From Amoebophrya sp. A120 (Eukaryota; Sar; Dinophyceae; Syndiniales; Amoebophryaceae), in NCBI GenBank assembly GCA_905178155.1, contig CAJINV010000003.1, positions 7,735,882-7,799,881 on the forward strand: DNA of 64,000 nt. The letters run 5' to 3'. This document shows positions 43,642 through 53,817 of the stretch, piece after piece. The first letter of the stretch is position 1. Each line of letters opens with the position of its first letter. The notes under the pieces were generated by a model. That model was not told the DNA's origin. It searched no databases and was given only the letters and a program-made list of their open reading frames with translations. Both the position numbers and the translations under genes were made by a program.

Positions 43642-45936
43642 TCATTCTTGTCCTTGTGGCGGAAATGAAAACTCGAATTGGCAGAGGAATCTCGGGACGA
43701 CTTGAGTGCGATCGTAGACGGCGTACTCGTTTAGCGCAAAACGTGTTTCCCGCTCCATCTCGGCCTCTTGCAGATCTCCCACCGCGAATACTATGTTTTC
43801 CTCTTCGGGCAGCTCTTTCGCATTTGTAACGGTCTGGTTCTCCACCTTGTCGAGAGCCACTCCTGCGTCTGCCCCGCCGTCTACGTCCATGGGCGCGGGA
43901 CCGTCCTTTTCCCCCTCGGCGGGACCCGGAGCTGGCGGCGGCTCAACACCAGCGGCGTAGGCCTCCAGCATGGCAGGCGAAAAGCTCACCCACTGGTGCG
44001 CCTGTTCGCACCCGAGTGCCAGGCCCGAATTCATCCCCTCCTGCCACATGGCCGCCTTGCTCAATCCGGGTTCGGGTCGTGTGGACGTCCGGACGTGTCC
44101 CAGCGAGACTTCGCACAACAAGGCCAGGCCGCGGTTTTCGTTTTCCGTGGCGTCGCACCGCCAGGCCGCGTAACTGAGGCAGTCCTGCAGATACAGTGCG
44201 GGGCCCCCGAGAGAGCCCTGCAGCTCCTCCCAATCCAACGGGAGGTCTTCGCACCAGGCGTCCGAGGTTTTTTTGCCGTCGGTTCCGGTCAGGCCGGGGG
44301 AGGCGGTGGGCAGCTGCAGGCCCTGCGTCAAAAGGCGCGCCCACTGCCGCAACGGTCCGCCGTACCAAAGCAGCTGCTTGTTGGGCAGGTCACATGGGTC
44401 CAGGTCTTCGGTGGGATTCTCTAATGCAAACACCTGCTCGAGCTTCAACGAAAAGGAGCGGTGTCGCAGCGCGTGCAGGTTTCGGGTGACGTAGTTCACC
44501 AGGGTGGGGATGGTGTGCGCAGGCTCCAGAGGGCGAAGCCGGTACTTGAACTTCTTGTACCTCACGTCGTGGGGGTGATCTGTGATTTCCAACTTGGCAC
44601 TGGAAGAAGCCCGCTGAGCGATGACCCGGTAACTCTCAACCGCCTCCTGGAGTCTCCGGAGATTCGTTACCTCCTCCGCCAGTCGTTGCGGCGTGTTGAT
44701 GATGAAATTCTGTACAATTAAGTGTTTTCAATTCACGACTCAACGACCATCACATGACACCGACACCAATGCGCGAAACATCATAGCTAGAAGAGACCAG
44801 CACACGACCAGCGGGGAATGTGCAGAACAGATTTGAGTACTTACTGTTCTCAAGCGCGACCACGAGAGACGGACACAGACTCGTCTCGAAATCAAAACAT
44901 ACGTACGTAAGTACTTCCATCTTCTTGAAGCCTGTGTAGTGCGGAATGAACTGGAAGAACTGCGACGTGAGAGTGCTCAGCTTTGACTGGCTGGCTCCGT
45001 CCAGCTGGTGCAGTTCGGTATTGATTCGCTTCAGCACCGCGAATGCCTCCTCCAAAACCTTCTCTGACACCGTTCCGAGATCAAGTCGCGCGGTGTCGAG
45101 TCCGATGTCGAAAATCTCTTGTTCCAGCAGATCTGTACGAAGGAATGACTCATACAACTTGATAAAACAATTGAAGCATCATGATATCATGCATGCGCGG
45201 GCCACTTTGCACCCATGGGCACCAGGCGCGATGTGGTGCGCATGAATCTGTGATATTTTTGAATGAAGCAGAAGCAGAACGGCCAAGAATAAAACTGTTG
45301 CGCATTGACAAGTTTTTGGGAAACTACTACTACATCACCTACCAACACTGTCTATCTTGGGTAAGATCTACGCGCCGGAAGCAGTTGCTTACCTTCGTCG
45401 CAGATAAGCTCCATGAGCACCTGGAGCGATTCTGGGAGGGTGCTAGGTTGGTGGCTGGTTTTCGTGGAGCCGGGGGCGGCCGGGTTCTTTCCCGGCGGCA
45501 AGTACTGGTACTTTCCGTCGACGTGTGTGAAGGGTTCCTTCCCGAAGTGGTTCGCGGTCTTGTCGTAGAACTTCTGCGTAAACGCTTGGAGGGCCGCTTC
45601 TTTCAGATTCCTCGGGTGCGTGACAGTACTGAAAATGACGTTGGCGTGCTGTCCCTCGTAGCCATGGCGTCCCCACCGGGTCCACAGCACGAACAGGCTC
45701 CCCCGCTTCAGGTCGTGTTCCAGCAGCTGGATGATGTAGTATTTGTTGTTATTGCGCGATAAAGAGGTCTGGTTCAATTTCGCGTTGTACAAAGCCTGTC
45801 CGTCCTGGTAGACATGAAACTCTTGTGCGTGGTCCGGGCAGTCGACAACCACGCCGTTCTTCAACGTCTTTCCATACCGGGAGCCGCCCTCTGCTCCGCC
45901 CGGCAGACCGGAGGACGAAGAGGAAGATGTTGCCAT
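43642..45936 (-). CDS. PARP-like protein (WGR + regulatory + catalytic fold) with degenerate triad
   Basis: Exons 45936-45393, 45132-44915 and 44709-43642, all GT-AG and in phase; 609 residues. Residues about 50-150 are a WGR domain (YYIIQLLEHD, LWTRWGRHGYEGQ, FTQKFYDKTANHF). About 170-260 is the PARP regulatory helical domain (PESLQVLMELICDE, SEKVLEEAFAVLKRI, SQFFQFIPHYTGFKK). The catalytic fold follows: YKKFKYRLRPL, NKQLLWYGGPLRQWARLLTQ, then LYLQDCLSYAAWRC, LLCEVSLGHV and LNEYAVYDRTQV. PARP1 has H-Y-E: LLWHGS, YFADMVSKSANYC, NEYIVYD. Here His is Tyr, the second Tyr aligns with Arg, and only Glu is kept. It has the PARP2/3 layout and probably binds DNA ends, but NAD-dependent ADP-ribosyl transfer is doubtful. 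Confidence 0.85.
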
Positions 45937-46525
45937 GCTAGTAGAGCCTCTTTGGGTTTTCGACTTCGTCTACGTTGCTCCTCTTGATACCTACCTACGA
46001 GTCATCATCTCGGTGCTTGTTTTAGACAACTACGACGAGTGAGCACTGCGTAAAAATGAGTTTTGCGTCAATATCTGGAGGCGTGCCTGAAATCATGCAT
46101 GAGTTGTTCTTACCATATCATTCCTGCAACTACGAGGGAGCTGATGCAACGACCAATGTGGAAAATTGAGCAAAAGGACGAGTCACGCGACGACAGACTG
46201 GCACTTTTTCACTTCGCTTGTACTGCTGCACGAAGCCTTCTCTTTTTGTGCAGCAGAGCATCTTCACGGAGCGGCGCTACTAGTATCTAATCTATCAGGA
46301 GCCCCCTCTTCGGGCAAGAACAACATCAAGCTTTTCTTGTAGCATGTGAGTTTTCACAACCACGACAGAAGAAAACCCGGTTGCGTCAGATCTTCGAACA
46401 AATCAGGATCATGCAATTGGCGCCGAGGAGCCGTCCGTGGCGAACACCAGTGGGGACATCGTTAATACCGGGACCAGACAATGACGATGACAATTTTCAT
46501 CTTTGGCTTCGAAATCCTCGATCGA
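45937..46525. other. Spacer
   Basis: About 590 bases; no coding signal. Confidence 0.4.
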
Positions 46526-47973
46526 TTATTTTGTAGTTCGACCAGTGCTGCTTGTGTTCGCGGCAGGGTGCAGAGTTTGGAGCTTCTGCTTTACATCCTG
46601 TATGACAGCAACTGAAGTGCTGGGGTTCCCCTCAAAAATAGCCAGCGAGGCGCGTATATGAACTGCAAAAGTATCGCACTCGTATAAATGCATATACAAA
46701 TTTTCTCAGCATGAGAAATAAAATTTGTAATGCGGATTTACCTTCGGAAAAAGTTTGTAATGCATGACTGCAATACGAATACGATACTTTTGCACAGGAT
46801 AGCGTAGTGCGTCGACCGCCTCGGACTGGTAGGAATTCCCCTTCAACATGTACACCGTTCCCATGGCTTTAAGCGTTCGGGCGAGCTGAACTGACTGCTG
46901 CCCATACAGACCGCGCTCCAATTTCCTTGTTTGATTTTTTATCAATCAAGATTGTTTGAGTTCAAGGTATATATAAGATGAGCTCACTACACAATATACT
47001 AGGTCGACAAATAATGATCCAGGGCCTCGCTCTCGCCGCACGCACTTCGTTTCTCAGAACTAGGTACCACCAAGAGAAAGAAGAGGAACGCAAATTAACA
47101 AAATTAATACTGGACGTCCGCGAGGTATTCGAGAGCTTGGTCGTGCTCACGTCGTTTTATGAGGAGCAGCGCCAGCTCGCGTTTGATTTCGACCATGCGG
47201 GGGTGGTGCGCGTCGTGGTTTCGCAGCAAGTGCTCCACGTCACGAAGGCGGTCCAGTGCGGTCTTCGTGTCGGTCCATTTGGCCAGGCGGAGCGCCGCGT
47301 CCGTGGCGAGGTTGGGGTATTTCCCAACTTTGATCACCTTGTCGACGACCGACTGCTGCAGCGACAAGGCCTCCTCCTGGTCTCCGGCCAGGTGGTGGAC
47401 CCAGGCCATATCCAGCCACAGCAGGAGCGTCTGTTCGTGCTCCCACCCGAGACAGTGCTCGCGGATTTCCCAGGCCTGCGAGAGGTGCTCCAACGCTGTG
47501 CTGTACTCCTTCCGCGTGGTGGTCACTTTGCCCAGCAGTTCGTACGCGCGCGCGAGCTGCAAGTCCTCGGGGCCGTAGGCCTGTTTCAGCAGCGTGGCGG
47601 CCTTGTGCAGGCACTGCAGCGCGAGCTGATAGTCCTTTCCCTCTGCGACGTAGGCGAACCCCTCGGCCAGGGCCAGGCTGCTCCCGAGCCGGTGCGAGGG
47701 GCCGTTGTCGTAGATCTGGCTCTCCACGATCTGCTGCCCGTAGTGCACGTGCTCCAGGGCCTGCGCCACGTAACCCCCAAGACTGTAGGCCTCGGACAGC
47801 AGGCAGTGCTGGTGGCACGCGGCCGCGATGGGAAGGTCGTGCACGTCCACCAGCAGCTGCGTACTGGCCAACTGGTGGATCCGGCACTCGATCACGCCGT
47901 CCCGGTCCCCGACCGCCTCCAGTTCGGCCACTTTGCGCTCCAGCGCGTCTATGGAGCTCAGCGGGTGCATCAT
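46526..47973 (-). CDS. TPR-repeat protein (kinesin-light-chain-like repeats)
   Basis: Start at ATG 47973. The first exon runs to about 47110 and codes five to six degenerate 42-residue TPR-like helical hairpins, recognisable as ALEHVHYGQQIVES, ALQCLHKAATLLKQAYG, ALEHLSQAWEIREHCLG and ALSLQQSVVDKVIK; the ALE..L..A..I pattern and 42-residue period are those of kinesin-light-chain TPRs. A second exon (about 46945 down) has one more repeat (GLYGQQSVQLARTLKAMG). After a 145-bp introner the protein ends ASLAIFEGNPSTSV...GRTTK at 46526. TPRs are protein-binding scaffolds; the partner is unknown. The splice border near 46945/47110 is not resolved in phase with GT-AG. About 400 residues in all. Confidence 0.72.
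46657..46801. mobile_element. Introner-like element, family G (145 bp)
   Basis: TSD GCGTA (46652-46656 and 46802-46806). TIRs: TGCAAAAGTATCG on the left and CGATACTTTTGCA on the right, a perfect match. Ends TAT...ATA. No GT-AG on the - strand. Shortest element in the window; removal joins DALR to ASLAIF in frame. Confidence 0.9.
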
Positions 47974-48961
47974 CACGCGACCAGGCGGATGATATTCGGT
48001 CCCTGTCGTTCTGCCTTGTCTCCTCGCCTTGGCCTAGAGGATCATGCTGTTCAAGTTTCGTGCACTCCGCCTGTGTCAATGCTCCTGTCGCACGCACAAA
48101 GAAAGAAAGACTCCTACGTCGACCACATGATGGTTTGTATCGTTATTATAACCTGCTTTATCTATATACTTTTGACTCTTCTTGACGAACTACAACATCT
48201 CCTCTCTAGTACAAACTCTTCCGGTCCTCTCCAACTTTTTGCCCTCATCGAAGCTTGCTTGCACACTGATCGCGATAATGTTCATTCGTATATGACGTGC
48301 TTCCTATTTTTACATTTGAGGAAATCATGAACATCTCGCTCGGCGACCACGGTGCGCGAATGTGTTGCCAAGTACCTGAAGCAGTTGGCTAGGAGTAGGA
48401 GTTGTGTGTTGCTGTTGTCATATGTGAGGGAAAAAATATGCTGAGACGTGTACTATAAATCGCAAAAAATTAGAGCAGGCACTGTTCCTACTGTTGACTT
48501 GCGTTCGTTATTTGGCACTCACACTGTTGGCGGAAATAGCTTGACGTCGTGCTTGAGGGGTTGTCGAGGCCTCGTAAATATTTCTTTGGTTGGATTACGT
48601 GAATTGCAACTTCGTTGCATGTTGCGACGGTGAAGAAGCAGGAGTGTGAAAATGTTCTCTTTTATTCTGGTCAAGACCTGTATGTCGTGTACTTCATCCT
48701 CCACACCATGATAAAGTCTTGAGGTGTCCGAGAGATTCAGGCATACGGATAGGATACGCTGTCGATATTCGTACATTGCTGAACAACAGAGTGCAAGCAA
48801 TTCCGCGTTGTCTCTTTGTGCCTTACCCTTCTACCAAGATACTTACTAGATATCACAGCTGGCGCATCTTCATCGTGGTAAAAATCGAACCGACAGTCAC
48901 GACCATCTTCGAGGCTATCAAACTTGGGTGAGACTGACAGATCTTCTCGCGTGGCAAGCAG
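47974..48961. other. Spacer, about 1 kb
   Basis: AT-rich, no supported gene or RNA. Upstream region of the TPR gene and downstream region of the next one. Confidence 0.4.
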
Positions 48962-50297
48962 CTAAATTGTCAGCAGGGGCCGACGGCGCAGGAGGTCCTC
49001 CTCTTGCCGCCAGTTGTGCATCACCTGGCGGTGGATCAGCAGGGGGAGTCTCCCGCCGTTGAATCGTAACTCCTTCTGGTTCACCAACCGGTCCTGCGTG
49101 GGGCGGCGGAAAATGGGGTGGGGGTTGTCTGGAATCTCCAAAATCCACACTCTGTTTTGGTCGTCAAAAATCCAGGTCGGCGGCAACTCGTAAACGAGAA
49201 CGTCTCCCGAATCTCGGCGGAGCTGCAGGCGAACGTGGTCCATGGAATGCGGGGGCCCGTACATTTTGCCCAGCTTGTGGCTGCTGTCCCCCAGGGGCCA
49301 GTCCCGCAGCTGTTTCTGCCACCTTTCCAACTCCTCGGCCTGCTGCTTCCGGCGACTCCGCTCGTAGCGCTGCCGGCGGTCGTGGCCCTCCACGCCGAGG
49401 CGGGCTCGCTCTCGCAGCGCGCGCTCCTTCGGGTCCACCGAGCTGCCGGGGGGCCCGCGCAACACCCTCGCCACCTCCTCCCGCAGCAGCGGATCCGCGA
49501 CACCGGCTGCGGCTGCCTCTGCGCCGGCCGCCCGTTCCTTGTCCGCCGCTTCTTCCCGCAGGCGCTTGCGGTCCTCGGCAAAGGCCCCGTACCCAATGGG
49601 GTCGTCGAACCGGGGGTCAGCGGCCCCCTTCGCGACCAGCCTCTTCCGCGGGTCGTATGGGTAGCGACCCCCGGGGGTCTTGCGTTGGTTGATATGCATT
49701 GCAAATATCGATCTGGGTCTGGGAAAGGACGAACTGGTACTGCGTGTTGCGGGCCCCACAAATTTCTGTCTTGCAAAAGATGCCAAACTTTCTGGCCATG
49801 CTGAGAGCGGGTTTCTCATGCACCAGAGTAGGCATTTTTACCAAGGGGCTCCAGAAGTTGTTGTCATGCTTAGCCCTGCGTAGAAGTTGCAGACTTTGAC
49901 TTTTCGGCACTTGGAAAACAAACTGAAATTTCGCAAGCTTCCAGATCCAGACCCAGACATATTTGCAATATGCATAGTTGAAGTCCGGGAACAAGAAGGG
50001 GCCTGTCCTCGTAAATTCCCGGTCTGCGCTGATGTCCACCCACTTTCCCTTGTCATCGTCGTACTGCCACTCCGGAGCGCCCAGCGGCTTCTTCAGCGGA
50101 ACGCGTTTGCTCGGTTTCCCGAAGTCGTACGGTGCCGTGGAAACCTCGGTCGCGCCCCTCCGCCCCTTGCCACCGCGAAAAAGTGCATTCGACCACGCCG
50201 GCGGCGGTCGCTTTTTTCTTGGTGGAACGTAGTCTGGCTGCGAGTGTGGCTTTTTCACCACAAAGTTGCTGGTCGGGTACCCCGCCTGAACAAACAT
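48962..50297 (-). CDS. Highly charged protein of unknown function
   Basis: Two exons split by a family A introner. The first, from ATG 50297, is basic (VKKPHSQPDYVPPRKKRPPP) and ends FLFPDFN. The second starts QRKTPGGRYPYDPRKRL, has an Arg/Glu/Ala-rich helical stretch (about residues 130-235) and ends with a compact-looking part: WIFDDQNRVWILEIPDNPHP and LLIHRQVMHNWRQEEDLL. The Trp/aromatic content of the last 100 residues suggests a folded domain; I do not recognise it. No membrane segment or targeting signal. About 350 residues. Nuclear or ribosome-associated roles are possible given the basic start, but that is a guess. Confidence 0.72.
49693..49976. mobile_element. Introner-like element, family A (284 bp)
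   Basis: TSD GTTGA (49688-49692 and 49977-49981). TIRs: TATGCATTGCAAATATCGAT on the left and ACATATTTGCAATATGCATA on the right, continuing into TCTGGGTCTGG or its complement. No GT-AG on the - strand. Removal joins FPDFN to QRKTP in frame. Confidence 0.92.
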
Positions 50298-51169
50298 TAT
50301 TGATGCTGTAGGTAATTATTATTTTCGCTGTTTGAGAATCCAAGGATCCTTCTAGTACTAGATTATAGAATAGGAGTACTACTTGCGACGAAATTTTCCC
50401 GTCTATCAATTGGTGCGGAAAACATTAACGACTTGCGTTTTGTCTTCCTATTCGAAGGTGGAGGGGGTACACGACTAATTGGAGTTCGTCACATTGTTTG
50501 AGGACCTGGATACGCATCGAACTTTGTGGTCCCGAGCTCTGAACACCGGTGCTGTAAAGTAGAAATCACGATTGGTTTCTTGCCTTGGTTCAAGACTTGA
50601 TTATTGTGAGGTGCATCACTAGGATAATCAGGGGCCTGATGTTCGTGTTTTAGTGTAGTCATTCTGTGAAGAATGTCGCCACTTTTGATATCCTTGCATC
50701 GCTCTCATCATGTTCATGAATTGCTAATTATTTCTTACCGAGTAGTGTCGTTCTTTGACCGATAGGTCCACAAACTTTAAGTTTTACTTCTGAAAAGGTT
50801 TCTTCTTTTTGCGTGATTGCTGCTGACTCGACAGAAAAACGTTAACTACCGACAACACTTTTACCTACGAATGACCGAGTACTTCGCGGAAGGGTTGAAA
50901 AGAGTTCCAAGACTGGTACGATTATAAATGGACCGACACTAGCTTGCACATGCGAACCGACGACAATAAAACTTACGACCACATCATTTAAGTCAGAAGC
51001 GGACAAAGAGCACTGCCAGTTGCTGGTGTTTGCAACACGAGGAGATGATCAGATTCTTTTGCTGTAGAAGCAGCTCATTTTTTGAGTTTAAACGACGAAT
51101 AAATACTTACAAAGGTATAGTACCAAGATCACTCGCGCTGCGTCGTCGTCGGGTCGTCCGCATCCACCT
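50298..51169. other. Spacer
   Basis: About 870 bases, AT-rich, nothing recognised. Confidence 0.4.
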
Positions 51170-52975
51170 TTACGTGGCGGATAGGTCATACAGCGTCATC
51201 TTTTGATCGAGTACCACCAATCGGTCTTCCTCGTAACTGTGGTCACTGCACAGGTACCCACCAAGAAACGCCGTGGTCAGAACCAGCAGCTGCCACAACC
51301 AGAAGCGCGTTGCCCTTGCCCAGCCGCGTCCGCAACAGCATAGAAGCCAGAGGCAGCACCGCGCCGCGATAAAACGACGCGCTGCCGGAGGGGCGGGGGT
51401 CGTGTTAGCAGCGGGCGCCTGATGTTGAACTACCTCTGCACCGCCGAAGACCGCGAACTCACTGCGCTTCGACCGCGTGTCCGTATGATCGTCCATTGGC
51501 ACCTCCACCGTGCCGCTTCGCGCGTCGTTCCCACCGGCTGAACTGCGGGGAAGTGGCCCTCCGCCCGAAGAGGACGTCTGGTCAACAGGAGCTGTAGATG
51601 CTTCGGGTGGTGCAGCGGCCGTGTCAGGTGGGGAGAGCAGAGCACCAGCGTGAGGTTGCTGCACCTGATTCTTCCTTGAAGATGAGCGCAACGTCGCTGA
51701 CGTCAACCATGCCGCGGTGGTCGTCTGGAGCCGGATCGTACGTGCGTTAGTAGCTTCTCCACCGCGGTTTACTAATGACGAGCGGTCCTGTAGAGATTCC
51801 ACCAGCGCAGAGCTCTGCAGCTCCACCTGTTGGACGGCTTGTAACGCGACTGCCTGCAGAATGAGACACACCAAGTTTTTCAGCGTCAGTGTCTCGATCG
51901 AGCGCGTCTCTTCGGGCGATAGGTAGTAGTGCAAACCGCGCAAGATGAGGAATGGCAGATCGACAAAAAGGATGGAAACCAGAGCACTGCGCTTCCGAGC
52001 CTTCATCATGTTCACGCCGTGCACCTGACTTAATGGCCCCGGCGCGAACAGGCCCCGCTTCGCTTTCCCCACGGTTTTAGTGGCGTTCGCGGCCGCAGAA
52101 GCAACCAGGCCGCCCGGTCGAGCCAAAGAACCCGGCGCCGCACCACCGCTCCGCGCCGTCCTGGTGGCAGCGCGGTAGAGCTCCTCCGACGGGTCTTGTC
52201 GCCACGGAGTGCCAGGAAAAGACTGCTGATGAAAAAACAGGGCGCAACATATGAAGATACCGGCTGCGGTACTCATGGCCTGTGCCTGACCCGTCGGTAT
52301 ACCGTAAAACGTGTCCAGTTCCATGCCTACCGCTTCGTCCTCCGCGAGCGGGGCTTGGCCATAGGGTCGCTGCACCTGGATAGCACTATTCCCCCGTTGG
52401 CCCGGCGCGAAGTCGAACATGTGAATCACGTCCACGAAATCCACGGTGCAGTGCCAGGCCATATCGGTGTGCATCATGGTGTCGATAGTGATCTTCCGAC
52501 CCACGTGCAGTTCGGTAAAGGAGCGAAACATGAGGAGCGCGTAGATGATGGCAAAGTTCGCGACGGAATAAGTCATCACCTGCGGTCCAAACACGCCTTG
52601 TTTGCTGCGCAAGGACGGCATGATTACGAAGTAGAACAAAGTGTATTTCGGAGCATTGATCCAGCAGTAGCAGATCCACTGAAACGATCCGTTTCGGGAA
52701 ACGGTTCCGCGGGAAAATAGAATGTGCAGAAAGAGCAGAGTGTCGAAGACAACGAACGTCCATGAGATTACGGCCCGCTCGTCGGCCTTCGGCATACTGA
52801 CGGCATGCTCAACCTCCGTTGTTTCCGCGGCCCACGCGTACAGAAACCTCCAAGTTACGCCAGTCACAAAGGCGTAGAAGAACAGGTAGGTGAAGTGCGA
52901 GAGGGCGCCAGAACTCTTGCGCTTGGGAATCACGCCTAGCTGGCCGGTAGACTCCCGCTCGGTTGCCTTCGACAT
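51170..52975 (-). CDS. Multi-pass membrane protein, 601 residues, function unknown
   Basis: Single exon. Hydrophobic segments at about 27-48 (FTYLFFYAFVTGVTWRFLYA), 68-88 (WTFVVFDTLLFLHILF), 108-122, 132-152 (YSVANFAIIYALLMF), 230-248 (AAGIFICCALFFH), 325-345 (ILFVDLPFLILRGLHYYL), 357-375 (LKNLVCLILQAVAL) and 555-578 (WLWQLLVLTTAFLGGYL). A conserved-looking soluble stretch WHCTVDFVDVIHMFDF lies between helices 4 and 5, and a Ser/Ala-rich loop of about 150 residues precedes the last helix. A Cys cluster (CCLWLLCCCGRG) just before it could be palmitoylated. The helix-7/8 part with DLPFLILR and KN is reminiscent of small integral-membrane families, but I cannot assign one. Confidence 0.75.
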   Translation of the reverse strand: MSKATERESTGQLGVIPKRKSSGALSHFTYLFFYAFVTGVTWRFLYAWAAETTEVEHAVSMPKADERAVISWTFVVFDTLLFLHILFSRGTVSRNGSFQWICYCWINAPKYTLFYFVIMPSLRSKQGVFGPQVMTYSVANFAIIYALLMFRSFTELHVGRKITIDTMMHTDMAWHCTVDFVDVIHMFDFAPGQRGNSAIQVQRPYGQAPLAEDEAVGMELDTFYGIPTGQAQAMSTAAGIFICCALFFHQQSFPGTPWRQDPSEELYRAATRTARSGGAAPGSLARPGGLVASAAANATKTVGKAKRGLFAPGPLSQVHGVNMMKARKRSALVSILFVDLPFLILRGLHYYLSPEETRSIETLTLKNLVCLILQAVALQAVQQVELQSSALVESLQDRSSLVNRGGEATNARTIRLQTTTAAWLTSATLRSSSRKNQVQQPHAGALLSPPDTAAAPPEASTAPVDQTSSSGGGPLPRSSAGGNDARSGTVEVPMDDHTDTRSKRSEFAVFGGAEVVQHQAPAANTTPAPPAARRFIAARCCLWLLCCCGRGWARATRFWLWQLLVLTTAFLGGYLCSDHSYEEDRLVVLDQKMTLYDLSAT

Positions 52976-53817
52976 TTTTTTATCTCATCTTCGTCGGCAG
53001 AACGTTCAAATGAGCTCAGCTTTTATTTACGTTAGGTTTGTCGTGTGACAAAGACAAATGAAGAGTCGCGTAATGCTAGAACGAAAAATTCAACAAACTA
53101 GCCCATCCTGTAATTCAATGGAGCGAAGCACTGACAAGGCTCTCATTCTTGTCAAACTTTCTTCTCTGATGCACTTATCAAGCCGTCCCTCAGCTTCTAA
53201 TAATCCTGCTAGGAAAAGAACAGCAGATCGACACACAACAAGCGGTATTCTTCCATCCGCGCGAGACAAAGCAGCTGCCTTAATCGACCGTGACGCCAGC
53301 ACGCACCACGTCATCACACGACTCGGAGGCGGCTTCGATTCTTGTTTTGCTTTTGGGTGCTGCTCGTCGAAATTTCACGCACAATACAGTCTCTTGATCC
53401 ATGTCACAGCTCGCAGGTCACCTCCATACGGAAGAACCATCTGAGACCAGATCTGATTGATTCAAGTACACTTGTTGTTGTTCGCATTTCTCGCTGCCGT
53501 CTTTTATCTAGTGTGCCAGTACAGCAAAAAAGCAGTAGCGCTCGAGCTCCCATCGCATGAGTCGCGCAGCTGGTGTACATTAGGTGAGACACGACAACTT
53601 CGTAGCTCGAAGGACATTGGTATAATCTTCCGATGGTAGAAAGCAGAGTGAGAATTATCAACTACAGAAAGGACTTCTGTTGACGGCCGTCCCCTACGCA
53701 AACAGTACTTCGTATCAGTTGCTTGCTCACAGGAGCATGTAGTTCGCCACTCAAAGTAGAGTCATTAATTGTGAGGTGCTTCTCTCTCGGGCATCCGACG
53801 AATCCGAGGAACACGAT
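52976..53817. other. Spacer
   Basis: About 840 bases; frames here are short and lack protein-like composition. Confidence 0.4.

Noticed and set aside
46978-48330. 450-codon + strand frame
   Set aside because: Antisense to the TPR gene, whose repeat periodicity is on the - strand. The long mirror frame comes from GC-rich codon usage.
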